Source of the DNA: Cohaesibacter gelatinilyticus
GTDB lineage: Bacteria > Pseudomonadota > Alphaproteobacteria > Rhizobiales > Cohaesibacteraceae
Assembly: GCF_900215605.1 (NCBI RefSeq)
Contig: NZ_OBEL01000003.1
Coordinates: 186,001 to 250,000 of the forward strand
Direction of reading: 5' to 3'
DNA length: 64,000 nt
Within the stretch, counting starts at the first letter, position 1, and each line of letters starts with the position of its first letter. Position numbers and translations under genes: made by a program. This document shows positions 48,110 through 57,817 of this stretch, in pieces. Under the pieces are notes generated by a model. The model had not been told where the DNA came from, made no database searches, and worked only from the letters and a program-made list of their open reading frames with translations.

Positions 48110-48240
48110 GACTCGCTCCTAATGGAGTTAGACTCACAGGCACAATAAGCAACGTTTCCGTTTGACTCTAGATTCCCATTCCAATTCTTTAGAAAATTGA
48201 GATTCTTTTTCGTTCGACTCTCTTAAATTAATAAAGATTC
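48110..48240. promoter_or_regulatory. Cluster of seven GANTC (CcrM) sites
   Basis: GACTC at 48110, 48131, 48164 and 48216; GATTC at 48171, 48201 and 48236. About 0.5 would be expected by chance in 131 bp. Positions are read directly; a cell-cycle or methylation-controlled promoter is inferred. Confidence 0.65.
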
Positions 48241-48327
48241 AAACTTTAATGATCTAATTACTGGCGACAACAACCGGGCTGTGCTTTACTTGGTTAATAT
48301 TGATTAAATATTTTTGGGGGGACGGGG

Positions 48328-48972
48328 ATGCGATATCAACGCGCATACTGTTACAACGGCAAAGATTTGAGGCCACAACAAAGCCAGCCCGAGGCACAAA
48401 GTTGGCAGGCCATGAAGCCAGCGCAATTTCAAATCACTGCAACACCTACAGTTCGTGCAATTCGGTATATGTCGCTGATCGCTGCGATACTCGTTTTCAT
48501 CGTCGGCATTGCCCATTATTTCACGGCAACCTGGGCCACCACCTGGCAGCAAGTCAGCGTGGAAGTGACCCGTGCAGAAGTTGCACGCATTAAACATGGT
48601 GATGCCGTACCGATTTTCACGGCTGATTTGAGCTATACCTATAATGTAAATGGTGAAACCTTGACCGGTACCCGCTTGTCGGTGGCGCCTACTCGCTCCA
48701 CCTCTCCCGGTGAAGTCAAGCGCATGCTCGCTCCTTTCAGTGAGGGACGCACAGTTCTGGCATATGTCAATCCCAACAGACCGGAACAGGTCTATCTGAC
48801 CACCAATCCAAACTATTATATGATGAATTTTGTTCTGCCTGCACTCATTGTGCTGGCTTTGAACTGGTTGTTTGGTCAGGTTCAGCATGTCCGGGATGAA
48901 CGACGAAGGCGGCGAGATTGGCGATTTGGGGAGTTGCAAGCAGCTCCGGTCTATGCAGGTGCTGCAATCTAA
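48328..48972 (+). CDS. DUF3592 membrane protein
   Basis: 214-aa protein with two membrane helices (about 46-68, RYMSLIAAILVFIVGIAHYF, and 166-182, NFVLPALIVLALNWLFG) around an extracytoplasmic beta domain (ADLSYTYNVNGETLTGTRL ... VLAYVNPNRPEQVYL), the DUF3592 pattern. GGGGGGACGGGG precedes the ATG. Function unknown. Upstream GANTC cluster suggests cell-cycle-dependent expression. It is convergent with the GNAT gene, 6 bp apart. Confidence 0.82.
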   Translation: MRYQRAYCYNGKDLRPQQSQPEAQSWQAMKPAQFQITATPTVRAIRYMSLIAAILVFIVGIAHYFTATWATTWQQVSVEVTRAEVARIKHGDAVPIFTADLSYTYNVNGETLTGTRLSVAPTRSTSPGEVKRMLAPFSEGRTVLAYVNPNRPEQVYLTTNPNYYMMNFVLPALIVLALNWLFGQVQHVRDERRRRRDWRFGELQAAPVYAGAAI

Positions 48973-48978
48973 AACATC

Positions 48979-49518
48979 TCACAAATCAAGGCGCATGGCG
49001 ATCCGACTTTGCGTATTGGCCCCGGCCGCTATTTCTCTTGATACAATATCGCGGAGCCAATAGGGCTGTGTCTCAGTGGGGATGATCTCAAAGCCATGGC
49101 GAGCGTAAAAAGGTCCATTCCAGGCAATATCGCTATAGGTAGTGAGAAATAAAGCGTCAAAAGACTGTGGCTTCGCTTCCTTGATACAATGGTCTAGCAA
49201 GGATGTACCGATCCCCTGCCCTTGATAATCTGCGCCTACAGATAGCTCGTCAATATGCAGATCGCTCGCTCCAACTCTATGGGCGATGATGAAGCCTGCA
49301 AGAGCGCCCTCCGCTGTCTTGGCAGACCATCCAAGTCCACCTGTAGCAAAGTGCTGTTCGACAGCGTCTCCTGTACAGGCAGCCGAGCTGGCCAGTTCTG
49401 GATAAGGGCTATCTTTGAACAGCTGGGCTGCGCTTAACTCCACTTCAGACAAAAAAGGCCAATCCTTTCTTAGGATTGGCCCAATCGTCACGGAACAATT
49501 TGTGTTGAACTGAGTCAC
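48979..49518 (-). CDS. GNAT-family N-acetyltransferase
   Basis: 179-aa acetyltransferase. The acetyl-CoA motif A is LHIDELSVGADYQGQGIGTSLLDHCI, with FYARHGFEI at the C-terminal side. The substrate is unknown. It lies 30 bp after pyrF on the same strand and may be co-transcribed. Confidence 0.88.
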   Translation of the reverse strand: MTQFNTNCSVTIGPILRKDWPFLSEVELSAAQLFKDSPYPELASSAACTGDAVEQHFATGGLGWSAKTAEGALAGFIIAHRVGASDLHIDELSVGADYQGQGIGTSLLDHCIKEAKPQSFDALFLTTYSDIAWNGPFYARHGFEIIPTETQPYWLRDIVSREIAAGANTQSRIAMRLDL

Positions 49519-49548
49519 ACTTTATTCCTTAAATTCCGCTCAAAACCG

Positions 49549-50256
49549 TTACTTCTCTAATGCCTTGGCAATGTCATCCGTAATGCGTCGTGCCATGTCC
49601 GAACGATTGTCTGCCTGCAAGATCGGGCGCCCGACTACCAGATAGTCAGCACCCGCTGCAATGGCTTTGGATGGGGTCATGACCCGCTTCTGATCGCCAA
49701 TATCTGTGCCTTCTGGACGGATGCCAGGCGTGACAATGGACATGTCTGGCCCAACAATGGCGCGCATCGCACCTGCTTCCTGAGCAGAGCAAACAATGCC
49801 ATCCATACCAGCGGCACGGGCGTTTGCTGCCCGCTTGGCAACAAGGTCCTTGGCGCTTATCAGGTAGCCTGCTTCCGCCAAATCTGCGTCATCCATAGAT
49901 GTCAGTACCGTCACCCCCAGCAGATTGAGGTTGGTATCCCCACGACCCTGAACAGCTGCCCGCATGGCTTTTGGATAGGCGTGAATGGTCAGGAATTTGG
50001 CACCCATATCTCGAATGGAGATCACGCCCTTTTCAATGGTATTGTCGATATCAAGAAGCTTCAGATCCATGAAGACATCTTTATCATCTGCGATCAGGTC
50101 CCGTGCCAGATCAAACCCGCCAGCATATCCCAATTGATAGCCAATCTTGTAAAAAGAAACGCTGTCACCCAAGTCATCAATAATGGCGTAGGCGTCATCA
50201 ACAGTTGGGACGTCGAGAGGCACAATCATACGATCCCGCGGGCTAAGGGCAGACAT
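49549..50256 (-). CDS. pyrF: Orotidine-5'-phosphate decarboxylase
   Basis: 235-aa last enzyme of UMP synthesis. The catalytic array is D64-x-K66 with D69 and D71 in FMDLKLLDIDNT; VTPGIRPEG binds phosphate. The ATG at 50256 has GGAGA; two upstream starts are possible but unneeded. Confidence 0.96.
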   Translation of the reverse strand: MSALSPRDRMIVPLDVPTVDDAYAIIDDLGDSVSFYKIGYQLGYAGGFDLARDLIADDKDVFMDLKLLDIDNTIEKGVISIRDMGAKFLTIHAYPKAMRAAVQGRGDTNLNLLGVTVLTSMDDADLAEAGYLISAKDLVAKRAANARAAGMDGIVCSAQEAGAMRAIVGPDMSIVTPGIRPEGTDIGDQKRVMTPSKAIAAGADYLVVGRPILQADNRSDMARRITDDIAKALEK

Positions 50257-50504
50257 GGCAATCTCCATTTTTCGGCCAGTTACCCGCATCTAAAATTCGT
50301 CACATTGAGCAGCGAGCATCGAACGAACTTTAGATTCAAAAAGGTAACTAGCAAGTATATGTTTCTAATGCGGTTTCAAGATTGAAATAGGCAAACAAAC
50401 CCGCAGACAGATGATATCTGTTTCAATTCCACCACACTGGAGTGGCCCCTCTCTACACCCTTTTAACCCGCAAGCCAAGATAGGCAATGATTTTGCGATA
50501 ATCC

Positions 50505-51071
50505 TTAGAAACGCTTGCTATGGGAGAGCAAACTTGCCGCTGCATCACCTAGGAAAGCGGCCGTTCTGTTGTCAGACAAATCCCCGGTATCATCAAAGGC
50601 TGAATGGGCAGAGCCAACGCTTACCTGCTGTGGCAAAACCAGCGCCCCCAAGGCCACCAAAACCTGCCGCAAATGGGCGAGACCTCGAATCCCCCCCAAA
50701 CCACCAGGTGAGGCACCGCCGATGGCATAGACCGGATTTTTGAAAGGATGTGGATCCGAATTTGGCAGGCGGGAAATCCAGTCAATGGTATTCTTCAGCA
50801 ATGGACTGATACTGGCGTTATATTCCGGACTGGCAATGAAGACACCATCTTGGCTTGCCAGTAATTTTGCCAGTTTGATTGCATTTTCGGGTATCCCTTT
50901 TTCCGCTTCTTCATCCTGATCGAAAAGTGGCAGAGGATAATCCTGCAGTGAAATCAGAGTGACTTCACAATCCAACAGGCTTAATTGCTTGGCCATGGCT
51001 CCGGCCAAAGACTTGTTGAAACTGGCAGACCGGTTGGATCCGGCGAAACACAGGATTTTGGAATGAGTCAT
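50505..51071 (-). CDS. NADPH-dependent FMN reductase
   Basis: 188-aa flavodoxin-fold reductase (ChrR/ArsH-like superfamily). FAGSNRSASFNKSLA binds FMN phosphate, SPEYNASISPLLKNTIDWISR is the active-site signature. It reduces flavin or quinones; the specific electron acceptor is unknown. 248 bp between it and pyrF hold no gene. Confidence 0.9.
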   Translation of the reverse strand: MTHSKILCFAGSNRSASFNKSLAGAMAKQLSLLDCEVTLISLQDYPLPLFDQDEEAEKGIPENAIKLAKLLASQDGVFIASPEYNASISPLLKNTIDWISRLPNSDPHPFKNPVYAIGGASPGGLGGIRGLAHLRQVLVALGALVLPQQVSVGSAHSAFDDTGDLSDNRTAAFLGDAAASLLSHSKRF

Positions 51072-51190
51072 GGAATTTGTCTTTCAGCAATCGAAAACAA
51101 TAAACGTGGGAATCATCACCAAGGCGAGATAAAACCTTAACTCCAACGAATCTATCACGCTTGATTTTCCTTTAAAATAAGAGTGACTGC

Positions 51191-51730
51191 ATGAATCCTG
51201 TTTACAAAACCGATCGATTGATCTTGCGCCCGAGATCTCTGAACGATCTAGAAGATTGTGTTGCCATGGATCTGGATCCTGCGGTGGTGAAATATATCCG
51301 TCCGACCGAAGATGAAGAAACACATCGTGCCTTCCTGCAAGAGCGCTTCAAACGATCCTATGAAGATGGTCTTGGCTTTTGGTCTGTTTTTTTGAGAAAA
51401 GAGGATGGCAGCCAAGGAGATTTCATTGGCTGGGTTCTTCTGGTGCCTCTGGCAGATGAAGGTCCGGAGGTCGAGATCGGTTATCGGTTCATACAGGCAG
51501 CTTGGGGCAACGGCTATGCCAGCGAAGCGGCCGCCGTTATTCGGGATCATGCCTTCCAGCAAACTGATCTGTATGAGATCGTGGCGGTGACTCATCCTGA
51601 GAATAGAGCCTCTCAGAGTGTATTGAGGAAAATCGGCCTGCTTCAGAAAGAAGACAAGCTTGCTTATGGTCAGATGCTACCCTTCTTTACTCTGGAAAAA
51701 GCACGATGGCAGGAGTTATCAGCAGCCTGA
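51191..51730 (+). CDS. GNAT-family N-acetyltransferase (RimJ/RimL-like)
   Basis: 179-aa protein. TDRLILRPRSLNDLEDCVAM opens the RimJ/RimL type; YRFIQAAWGNGYASEAAAVIRDHAF binds acetyl-CoA and HPENRASQSVLRKIGL is the late motif. Its 3' end overlaps the convergent DUF1801 gene by 12 bp. Confidence 0.88.
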   Translation: MNPVYKTDRLILRPRSLNDLEDCVAMDLDPAVVKYIRPTEDEETHRAFLQERFKRSYEDGLGFWSVFLRKEDGSQGDFIGWVLLVPLADEGPEVEIGYRFIQAAWGNGYASEAAAVIRDHAFQQTDLYEIVAVTHPENRASQSVLRKIGLLQKEDKLAYGQMLPFFTLEKARWQELSAA

Positions 51731-52096
51731 TACTTCACCTTTTTTCCAGCGCGCAACTGAGCGCTGAATAAGGTCTGGTATACCGGTATCAGTTATTTTC
51801 AGAGATTTGGAGAGGCGAACGCATCCCTTGCCAATATTCAGCCCCGTTGTCAAAGATCCATCTGGATCAAGGGCTTGAATGTTACCAAGATAGAGACTGA
51901 CATACTGCTTTTGAGCATTGAGATGACATAGCCAGCGATCATCCAGACCATAACCCAGCATTTTATAGTGAATGTGCTCATCCACTTCAGGAGCAATGCC
52001 CAAGATCAGTTGGCGCAAGGTTAAGAGCTTGTCTTTGCGCCAATCCTCTTCCAGTTGATCAAGATATCTCTGAGGAGTGTCAGCATCGGACTGCAT
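51719..52096 (-). CDS. DUF1801 (YdhG-like) protein
   Basis: 125-aa single-domain protein: APEVDEHIHYKMLGYGL and YVSLYLGN are typical of DUF1801. No enzymatic function is established. It is 9 bp downstream of pmtA on the same strand and overlaps the GNAT gene tail to tail. Confidence 0.82.
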   Translation of the reverse strand: MQSDADTPQRYLDQLEEDWRKDKLLTLRQLILGIAPEVDEHIHYKMLGYGLDDRWLCHLNAQKQYVSLYLGNIQALDPDGSLTTGLNIGKGCVRLSKSLKITDTGIPDLIQRSVARWKKGEVSGC

Positions 52097-52105
52097 TGCA
52101 TCACA

Positions 52106-52711
52106 TCAGTTTTGATGACGGCGGCGATACACCCAGACCCGTGCTGGAGGCAGGTTCCCAACCACCCAATTGCTGACCTCAACATCAAATTGTCCGGCTT
52201 TGGCCGGAACGGGAGGAACCAGAGCATAGGAAAACTGGATGAATGGAGCTCCCGGCGCCAGTGACTTCAGGCAAAGCTCAATCAGGCGCTTTCGCTGAGG
52301 CATGGGCTTGGTAAAAAGCGGCAGAGACGAGACCACAGCGGATAGCGGCTCATGAACGTGATCCTGAATCAGAGCTTCAAAATCATAGGCGTCACCTTGA
52401 ACCACGGTTGCTCCGGCAAACCGATCAGATAGAATATCAACAAATTGCGAGGAATATTCAACGGCAATAACACGATGTGGATCAATACCGCGCTCAAGAA
52501 CCGCACTGGTAACAACCCCGGTTCCAGGACCCAATTCCAAGACTTTTCCCGGTAGCTTGGGGTTGATATAGCTGGCCATGCGACGCGCAAGTGCAGGGCT
52601 GGATGGAGCAACTGCCCCGGTTTTTAGTGGATTATCGAACCATTGTCGCAGAAAGCGGATCTCATCCGGAAGGCGAGCCTTCAGGCTGGTACTACGCAAT
52701 TGTTTTAACAT
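52106..52711 (-). CDS. pmtA: Phospholipid N-methyltransferase PmtA (Sinorhizobium type)
   Basis: 201-aa SAM-dependent methyltransferase that converts phosphatidylethanolamine to phosphatidylcholine. SAM loop VLELGPGTGVVT (57-68); the RFLRQWFDNPLKTGAVAPSSPALARRM N-terminus is diagnostic of this branch. GAGGA precedes the ATG at 52711. It follows dnaJ, as in other Hyphomicrobiales. Confidence 0.93.
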   Translation of the reverse strand: MLKQLRSTSLKARLPDEIRFLRQWFDNPLKTGAVAPSSPALARRMASYINPKLPGKVLELGPGTGVVTSAVLERGIDPHRVIAVEYSSQFVDILSDRFAGATVVQGDAYDFEALIQDHVHEPLSAVVSSLPLFTKPMPQRKRLIELCLKSLAPGAPFIQFSYALVPPVPAKAGQFDVEVSNWVVGNLPPARVWVYRRRHQN

Positions 52712-52897
52712 GCTTTCCTCACGCAAAATCCATCGCTCTGCTTCGATAACCTACAGCTATGGCGATGGTATGACGCCCCACTTTGAAGACTACAATGTCT
52801 TAACCTTGTTCTTCACCTTAACCTAGGGAGCCGATCATCAAATGTGAAGGGGCTATATCGAATTGTTCAACAAAGCTTAGCATGGTTGTTGGAAAAA

Positions 52898-52929
52898 CAA
52901 AAAGGCAACCCAAGAGAGTTGCCTTTTGT
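52898..52929 (-). terminator. Terminator after dnaJ
   Basis: AAAAAGGCAAC / GTTGCCTTTT hairpin with an 8-base loop and T run on the minus strand, about 30 bp past the dnaJ stop. Confidence 0.85.
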
Positions 52930-52960
52930 AATCTGTCAAAGCATGGCATGGGCCATTCGA

Positions 52961-54088
52961 CTAGTCGGAGATCTTTTCGAAGAAATCTTTGACACGGGCA
53001 AAGAAACCAGAGCTGTCAGGGTGATTGTCTTCATGAGAGATTTGTTCGAATTCGGAGATAAGCTCTTTCTGACGCTTTGTAAGCTTGCGTGGAGTTTCGA
53101 CGTCCACCTGGATATACATATCTCCATGCTGAGCGGAACGTAGCACTGGCATGCCCTTGCCACGCAGGCGGAACTGTTTGCCCGATTGTGTGCCTTCCGG
53201 CACTTTTACACGGGTTTTACCGCCACCCACGACAGGAACTTCAAAAGATCCGCCCAAAATGGCGGTGGTCATGGAAATGGGCACCTTACAGAAGATATCA
53301 GATCCATCACGTTGGAACAGATCATGCGGTGTCTGGCTGATAAAGATATAGAGATCGCCAGATGGGCCGCCCCGAACACCTGCTTCTCCTTCGCCGGAAA
53401 GCCGGATACGAGTGCCGTCTTCGATACCGGCTGGAATATTGACTGACAGATTACGATCTTCCGTCGTGCGACCAACGCCGCCACAATTTTCACATGGATC
53501 TTCGATCATCTCTCCCCGACCATGACAGGACGGACAGGTGCGCTCGACAGTGAAAAAGCCCTGGCTTGCGCGAACTTTGCCCATACCACCACAGGTTCGG
53601 CATGGCTTTGGTGCGGTGCCGGCCTTGGCGCCGGAACCGGAACAAGTTCCACAAGTCACCGAAGTCGGCACTTCAATCTCGGCAGCCTTGCCATGGAAGC
53701 ATTCTTCCAATGTGACTTCCAGATTATAGCGTAGATCCGCGCCACGTTCGCGACCACGGCTTCTGCTGCGGCCACCACCCATCATATCGCCGAAGATATC
53801 TTCGAAAATATCATGCATGGAGGTGCCGAAATCATTGCCAAAGCCCTGCCCCATACCGCCTTGCTCAAAGGCTGCATGGCCATAGCGATCATAAGCAGCA
53901 CGCTTTTCAGCGTCTTTCAAAACCTCGTAGGCCTCATTCACTTCCTTGAAGCGGGCCTCGGCATCGGGATTGTCAGGATTGCGGTCAGGGTGGAACTGCA
54001 TGGCCTTCTTGCGAAAGGCGCTTTTCAGGGCCTTGTCATCCACTCCGTTGGACACACCAAGCGTTTCGTAATAGTCAGCTTTAGACAT
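52961..54088 (-). CDS. dnaJ: Chaperone DnaJ
   Basis: 375-aa Hsp40 co-chaperone. J domain with HPD at 33-35, Gly/Phe-rich linker ([12 protein letters not shown]), four CxxCxGxG zinc motifs ([32 protein letters not shown]) and the C-terminal substrate domain. It stimulates DnaK, encoded just upstream. Confidence 0.98.
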   Translation of the reverse strand: MSKADYYETLGVSNGVDDKALKSAFRKKAMQFHPDRNPDNPDAEARFKEVNEAYEVLKDAEKRAAYDRYGHAAFEQGGMGQGFGNDFGTSMHDIFEDIFGDMMGGGRSRSRGRERGADLRYNLEVTLEECFHGKAAEIEVPTSVTCGTCSGSGAKAGTAPKPCRTCGGMGKVRASQGFFTVERTCPSCHGRGEMIEDPCENCGGVGRTTEDRNLSVNIPAGIEDGTRIRLSGEGEAGVRGGPSGDLYIFISQTPHDLFQRDGSDIFCKVPISMTTAILGGSFEVPVVGGGKTRVKVPEGTQSGKQFRLRGKGMPVLRSAQHGDMYIQVDVETPRKLTKRQKELISEFEQISHEDNHPDSSGFFARVKDFFEKISD

Positions 54089-54205
54089 AATGAGCCGTCA
54101 TATTCCAAACTGTTCGAGGTGGGTCCGTGCGCGGGCGAAATCGCTGGTGCCATACGCTTGCCACCTGTGAGCCCGCTTAAAGCCAATTGCAAAAGCAGGC
54201 CATGA

Positions 54206-54254
54206 GAAAAAGGGCTTCTCACCATTCGGTTTATCCGAGTGGAAAAGAAGCCCT
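54206..54254 (-). terminator. Terminator or attenuator between dnaK and dnaJ
   Basis: Perfect 9-bp arms AGGGCTTCT / AGAAGCCCT with an inner mini-stem, followed by a T run on the minus strand, 32 bp past the dnaK stop. It may lower dnaJ relative to dnaK. Confidence 0.8.
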
Positions 54255-54285
54255 CTTCAATGCTCAAAAGCCAAAGGCGAAAGCC

Positions 54286-56205
54286 TTAGGACTTTTTCTC
54301 TTCGTCATCGCGGACTTCTTCAAAGTCAGCATCAACGATATCATCTTCCTGCGCTGCATCTGCAGCGGCGTCAGCTGCTGCACGAGCTTCCTCATCAGAC
54401 TGCTGAGCTGCATACATTGCTTCGCCAAGCTTCATGGATGCGTTGGTCAGAGCTTCAGATTTGGCATTGATGGCTTCAATGTCATCGCCTTCCAAAGCTT
54501 CCTTTACGTCAGCAATCGCCACTTCAATGGCAGATTTGTCAGCTTCGGAGACCTTGTCGCCAAATTCAGACAAAGACTTTTCGGCAGAGTGAGCCAGAGC
54601 TTCAGCCTGGTTCTTGGCTTCTACCAGTTCCTTGCGGCTCTTGTCAGCTTCGGCATTGGCTTCAGCATCTTTCACCATCTGCTCAATATCAGCATCAGAC
54701 AGACCGCCGGAAGCACGAATGGAGATTTTCTGCTCCTTGCCGGTGCCTTTATCGGTAGCAGACACATTCACGATACCGTTGGCATCAATGTCGAAAGTTA
54801 CTTCAATCTGCGGCACGCCGCGTGGTGCTGGTGGAATACCAACCAGATCGAATTGGCCAAGAGCCTTGTTATCGGCAGCCATTTCACGCTCACCCTGGAA
54901 GACCCGGATGGTCACCGCATTCTGATTGTCATCAGCAGTGGAGAATACCTGGCTCTTCTTGGTTGGGATGGTGGTGTTGCGGTCGATCAGACGTGTGAAC
55001 ACGCCACCAAGGGTTTCAATACCCAGAGACAACGGAGTCACATCGAGCAACAGGACGTCTTTCACGTCACCTTGCAGAACACCAGCCTGAATGGCAGCAC
55101 CCATGGCAACCACTTCATCAGGGTTCACACCCTTATGAGGCTCTTTGCCGAAGAACTGCTTAACAGATTCCTGAACCTTAGGCATACGGGTCATACCGCC
55201 CACGAGAACAACTTCGTCGATCTCGGAAGCATTCAGACCAGCATCTTTCAAAGCTGCTTCACAAGGCTTGATGGTGCGCTTGATCAGATCATCCACCAAT
55301 GCTTCGAACTTGGCACGAGTCAGTTTCAAGGTCAGGTGTTTTGGGCCGGATGCATCTGCGGTGATATAAGGCAGGTTGATCTCGGTCTGAGTGGAGGAAG
55401 ACAACTCGATCTTGGCTTTTTCGGCTGCTTCTTTCAAGCGTTGCAGAGCCAGCTTGTCACCCTTCAGATCAATGCCGCTCTCTTTCTTGAACTCACCGAC
55501 CAGATAATCAACCAGACGCATGTCGAAGTCTTCACCACCGAGGAAGGTATCACCATTGGTGGACTTCACTTCAAAGACGCCATCACCGATTTCCAGAACG
55601 GACACGTCGAAGGTACCACCACCAAGGTCATAAACCGCGATGGTTTTGCCGTCATTCTTATCCAGACCATAGGCCAAGGCCGCTGCTGTTGGCTCGTTGA
55701 TAATGCGTTTCACATCCAGACCAGCAATCTTGCCAGCATCTTTGGTTGCCTGACGCTGAGCATCGTTAAAGTAGGCAGGAACGGTAACAACAGCTTCGGT
55801 GACAGTCTCGCCAAGATAATCTTCGGCAGTTTCCTTCATTTTCTGCAAGATCATCGCAGAAACCTGAGAAGGAGAGTATTTTTCGCCGTCTACCTGAACC
55901 CATGCATCGCCGTTATCGCCTTTGACGATTTCGTATGGCACCAGCTCTTTGTCTTTTGCCACTGCCGGGTCGTTATACCGGCGGCCAATCAGACGCTTGA
56001 CGGCAAACAGGGTATTCACCGGATTGGTCACGGCCTGACGCTTGGCAGGCTGACCGGCAAGACGCTCGCCATCCTCGGTAAAACCGATCATGGAAGGAGT
56101 GGTCCGTGCGCCTTCCGCATTCTCAACGACTTTTGGCTCTTTGCCATCCATGATGGACACACAGGAGTTTGTGGTGCCCAAGTCAATACCAATGACTTTG
56201 CTCAT
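54286..56205 (-). CDS. dnaK: Chaperone DnaK (Hsp70)
   Basis: 639-aa Hsp70. N-terminal [33 protein letters not shown] and [21 protein letters not shown] ATPase motifs; C-terminal substrate domain and acidic tail ending [15 protein letters not shown]. The ATG at 56205 has GGAGA. An RpoH-type promoter lies about 130 bp upstream. Confidence 0.99.
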   Translation of the reverse strand: MSKVIGIDLGTTNSCVSIMDGKEPKVVENAEGARTTPSMIGFTEDGERLAGQPAKRQAVTNPVNTLFAVKRLIGRRYNDPAVAKDKELVPYEIVKGDNGDAWVQVDGEKYSPSQVSAMILQKMKETAEDYLGETVTEAVVTVPAYFNDAQRQATKDAGKIAGLDVKRIINEPTAAALAYGLDKNDGKTIAVYDLGGGTFDVSVLEIGDGVFEVKSTNGDTFLGGEDFDMRLVDYLVGEFKKESGIDLKGDKLALQRLKEAAEKAKIELSSSTQTEINLPYITADASGPKHLTLKLTRAKFEALVDDLIKRTIKPCEAALKDAGLNASEIDEVVLVGGMTRMPKVQESVKQFFGKEPHKGVNPDEVVAMGAAIQAGVLQGDVKDVLLLDVTPLSLGIETLGGVFTRLIDRNTTIPTKKSQVFSTADDNQNAVTIRVFQGEREMAADNKALGQFDLVGIPPAPRGVPQIEVTFDIDANGIVNVSATDKGTGKEQKISIRASGGLSDADIEQMVKDAEANAEADKSRKELVEAKNQAEALAHSAEKSLSEFGDKVSEADKSAIEVAIADVKEALEGDDIEAINAKSEALTNASMKLGEAMYAAQQSDEEARAAADAAADAAQEDDIVDADFEEVRDDEEKKS

Positions 56206-56599
56206 ATTTCTTCTCCTTGTCGGCAGGCCGGTCAAGCTCTTGGGTAAAGCAGCTCGCCAATGCCAATCAACTAATCAGCCCGGCCCCCATGAAGATTTTG
56301 CCTCACATGAGGCTTTCATTCACGTTTCACGGCACATATAGGGGCGTATCGAACGTCCTGCAAGGCACCGCGGCCCTAGATTTGCGACATTTTTGAAAAT
56401 CAGCGCTCTCTTTAAGTCAGAGAAGCGGCAAAATAAAGGGGGTGATTTTGGTTAAAGTGGCGTTAAGGACAAATTTTTCCCCAAATTCTATTCTGTTGCT
56501 TCAAGAAATTATCCCATCCAGCTATGGGCAAGGTACAAGTTGTGGATCTATACTGATAGAATAAGATCATCGATAGATCGATACAGTTGGAAGTTGCCC
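56206..56599. other. Divergent dnaK upstream region
   Basis: About 390 bp without a gene: the dnaK leader and RpoH promoter in the left third, then an AT-richer stretch up to the secreted-protein gene. A short inverted repeat near 56565-56583 (ATCGATAGATCGAT) precedes that gene. Confidence 0.5.
56333..56364 (-). promoter_or_regulatory. RpoH (sigma-32) type promoter for dnaK
   Basis: On the minus strand: CTTG (56364-56361), 18 bp, then CCTATATGTG (56342-56333). This fits the alphaproteobacterial sigma-32 pattern CTTG-N17/18-CyTATnTnnG. Position upstream of dnaK supports function. Confidence 0.75.
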
Positions 56600-57043
56600 A
56601 TGCTTGAACTGCGCATTATTCGAAATCTTTTGTCTGCCCTGTTCATGATATTTTGCATGAATATGGCACCAACAACTGTAATAGCCAATGAAATCTATAC
56701 GCCGAAACGGGGAACCGAAGAGCGAACAGACGTCTTGAACGCGATCAGACCTCTGATAGAAGCGCGCGTTGGCCCACCGGTAGAATTTGTTGTCGATCGG
56801 TTGCGTATTTATCAAGACTGGGTATTTGCAGTGGTTAATCCCCAACGTCCTGGTGGAATTGCAATCAATAAAACTGATAAAAACTATCGTTTGAGTGAGT
56901 TTCAAGACGGTCTGCATACGTATGTATTGCTGAAATATGCCTATAAGCGTTGGAATATTGTTGATTATGCAATTGGTCCAACAGATGTTTTTTGGGAGGG
57001 AGATCCGCTCTACGAGCAATTTCCCCGCAACTTTATTTATTGA
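56600..57043 (+). CDS. Small secreted protein of unknown function
   Basis: 147-aa protein with an N-terminal signal peptide (IIRNLLSALFMIFCMNMAPTTVIANE) and a short periplasmic domain: RTDVLNAIRPLIEARVGPPVEFVVDRLRIYQDWVFAVVNPQ. Similar unnamed alphaproteobacterial proteins share the RP-L-IE-x-x-x-GPPVEFVV pattern. GGAAG lies upstream of the ATG at 56600; 20 codons upstream are rejected. Confidence 0.75.
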   Translation: MLELRIIRNLLSALFMIFCMNMAPTTVIANEIYTPKRGTEERTDVLNAIRPLIEARVGPPVEFVVDRLRIYQDWVFAVVNPQRPGGIAINKTDKNYRLSEFQDGLHTYVLLKYAYKRWNIVDYAIGPTDVFWEGDPLYEQFPRNFIY

Positions 57044-57067
57044 ATTCGGTATGGAATTGATTTCGAC

Positions 57068-57670
57068 ATGAAATTGCTTGCCGGATATCTGGATCACTCA
57101 GCGCAAGAAACACTTCTTTCAGAGATCCGGGAGATTGTACGTCAGGCCCCGCTTTTCACACCCTGTATGCCACGAACGGGAAAGCCATTTTCAGTGCGGA
57201 TGAGTAATTGTGGCCCGTTGGGCTGGGTCGCTGACAAGCAGGGATATAGATATCAGTCCACTCATCCAATCACCGATGAGCCCTGGCCAAACATTCCAGA
57301 CCAGCTTTTGAAGTTGTGGAGCGATCTGACTGACTTTGGCGGAGAGCCGGAAGCCTGCCTGATCAATCACTACGAACCCAGGGCCAAAATGGGCTTGCAT
57401 GTGGACGAGGACGAAGAAGAGTTCATGGCACCCATTTTCTCGCTTTCACTGGGAGATGACGCCCGGTTTCGCTTGGGGGGAATGAATCGAAAAGATCCGA
57501 CCAAAAGCTTCATCCTGCATTCCGGTGATGTTTTGCTTTTGGATGGTGAAGATCGTAAAGCCTATCATGGAATTGATCGGATTTATGCAGGAACTTCGAC
57601 CCTGCTCAAAGCCCCGGGACGCATAAACCTGACAATGCGTCGTGTTACATCCTGGAATGAAACAGAATGA
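57068..57670 (+). CDS. alkB: AlkB-type 2-oxoglutarate/Fe(II) dioxygenase
   Basis: 200-aa oxidative demethylase for 1-methyladenine and 3-methylcytosine in DNA or RNA. Iron ligands H111 and D113 (GLHVDEDE) and H167; R185 and R191 in GRINLTMRR bind 2-oxoglutarate and substrate. NHYEPRAKM is a signature. With the AlkC-like, Nth and Ada-like genes it makes a repair-rich 15 kb. Confidence 0.94.
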   Translation: MKLLAGYLDHSAQETLLSEIREIVRQAPLFTPCMPRTGKPFSVRMSNCGPLGWVADKQGYRYQSTHPITDEPWPNIPDQLLKLWSDLTDFGGEPEACLINHYEPRAKMGLHVDEDEEEFMAPIFSLSLGDDARFRLGGMNRKDPTKSFILHSGDVLLLDGEDRKAYHGIDRIYAGTSTLLKAPGRINLTMRRVTSWNETE

Positions 57671-57732
57671 GGCGAAGATGTGGCAAAAATCGGTGTTTCA
57701 AATTTTAATCTTTTAAATTCAATATCTTAATA

Positions 57733-57763
57733 TGTAACTGACTTGTAACCTCCTCTATGTAAC
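57733..57763 (+). promoter_or_regulatory. Three TGTAAC boxes upstream of mipA-like gene
   Basis: TGTAAC at 57733, 57744 and 57758. The first two are an 11-bp direct repeat, the spacing used by OmpR/PhoB-family regulators. They lie 55-85 bp before the start codon. Confidence 0.5.
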
Positions 57764-57817
57764 ATTAAACACTTCATACCCAAGCCAAACGGGTAGTTCG
57801 TTATTTGGAGTACATAT

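Larger units (their letters stand above)
47905..48327. other. Large dapB-DUF3592 gap with GANTC cluster
   Basis: 423 bp with no convincing reading frame. The middle holds the CtrA-like motif and seven GANTC sites listed separately; the right end is AT-rich, with TTAATATTGATTAA shortly before a G-rich ribosome-binding site for the DUF3592 gene. Confidence 0.6.

Noticed and set aside
54187-56247. 686-codon open frame on the plus strand opposite dnaK
   Set aside because: Fully antisense to dnaK. Long antisense frames are a known by-product of dnaK codon usage, and the translation has no domain pattern.
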